This document shows, piece after piece, positions 5,602 to 5,703 of a stretch of 5,703 bases of DNA. A model generated the notes under the pieces. It saw only the letters and a program-made list of their open reading frames with translations, did no database searches and was not told the DNA's origin. Numbering within the stretch: the stretch's first letter is position 1; each line of letters starts with the position of its first letter. Made by a program: the position numbers and the translations under genes. The DNA comes from Myxococcales bacterium. GTDB taxonomy: Bacteria; Myxococcota_C; UBA6777. The stretch is taken from the NCBI GenBank assembly GCA_027005175.1, contig JALTMC010000298.1:1-5703 (forward strand). The letters are read 5' to 3'.

Positions 5602-5703
5602 CCTCTTACCTCCAAGACATGACCTGTTGCCTCCAAGACATGACCTGTTGCCTCCAAGACATGGCCTGTTGCCTCCAAGACATGGCCTGTTGCCCCCAAA
5701 ACA
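5598..5703. repeat. 21-bp tandem repeat array, at least five copies, running off the window
   Basis: Units start at 5598, 5619, 5640, 5661 and 5682 with exact 21-bp spacing. Units two and three are identical. Unit one differs at two positions, unit four has a single A-to-G change at its fourth base, and unit five has further changes. The first unit begins inside the TGA of the upstream gene (ATGA overlap). Because 21 is a multiple of three, an ATG-started frame stays open to the window edge and reads as a heptapeptide repeat, MTCCLQD or MACCLQD. There is no ribosome-binding site before it, so I treat the array as a non-coding minisatellite-like repeat unless the sequence beyond the window says otherwise. 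Confidence 0.92.

Noticed and set aside
5598-5703. A translationally coupled gene starting at the ATGA overlap
   Set aside because: There is no ribosome-binding site upstream, and an open frame is expected from any stop-free 21-bp repeat. It is kept as a finding rather than called as a gene.

Overview
The window holds three intact genes in two divergent transcription units, with short tandem repeats at both ends. Base composition is close to balanced. All three proteins have Gram-negative-style envelope or pilus-motor homologies. The combination of a cyclic-nucleotide-binding domain with a PilT/GspE-type ATPase reminds me of deltaproteobacterial (Myxococcota-like) genomes, but this is a weak inference and no rRNA or other phylogenetic marker is present.

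Layout: bases 1-218 are non-coding. They carry a 32-bp tandem repeat with an internal hairpin, one further imperfect stem-loop and a 15-bp palindrome. On the minus strand, 3428-1815 and 1799-219 encode two polytopic membrane proteins of the GT-C glycosyltransferase superfamily (AftB-like signature motifs). They are 15 bp apart and very probably one operon. Both start with TTG behind a near-identical AGGAGTAA ribosome-binding site. Bases 3429-3675 are the divergent intergenic region, with a pair of 25-bp direct repeats just upstream of the plus-strand gene. Bases 3676-5601 on the plus strand encode a 641-residue protein built as cyclic-nucleotide-binding domain, GspE/MshE-type N-terminal domain, then a PilT-like PAS-like region and RecA-like ATPase core. 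The Walker A and Asp-box motifs look normal, but the Walker B glutamate is Asp and the His-box histidine is Gln. Its stop codon overlaps the first of at least five 21-bp tandem repeats that run off the right edge.

How the genes may work together: the two GT-C proteins would transfer sugars from polyprenyl-phosphate donors on the periplasmic face of the inner membrane to an envelope glycan, lipid or protein. The third protein looks like a nucleotide-sensing regulator or modified motor ATPase linked to type IV pili or type II secretion. Divergent neighbours can share regulation, and pilin glycosylation by an AftB/Emb-related GT-C enzyme (TfpW) is known in Pseudomonas, but nothing in this sequence proves a link here. 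The most unusual items are the altered ATPase motifs in the three-domain protein and the two families of tandem repeats.
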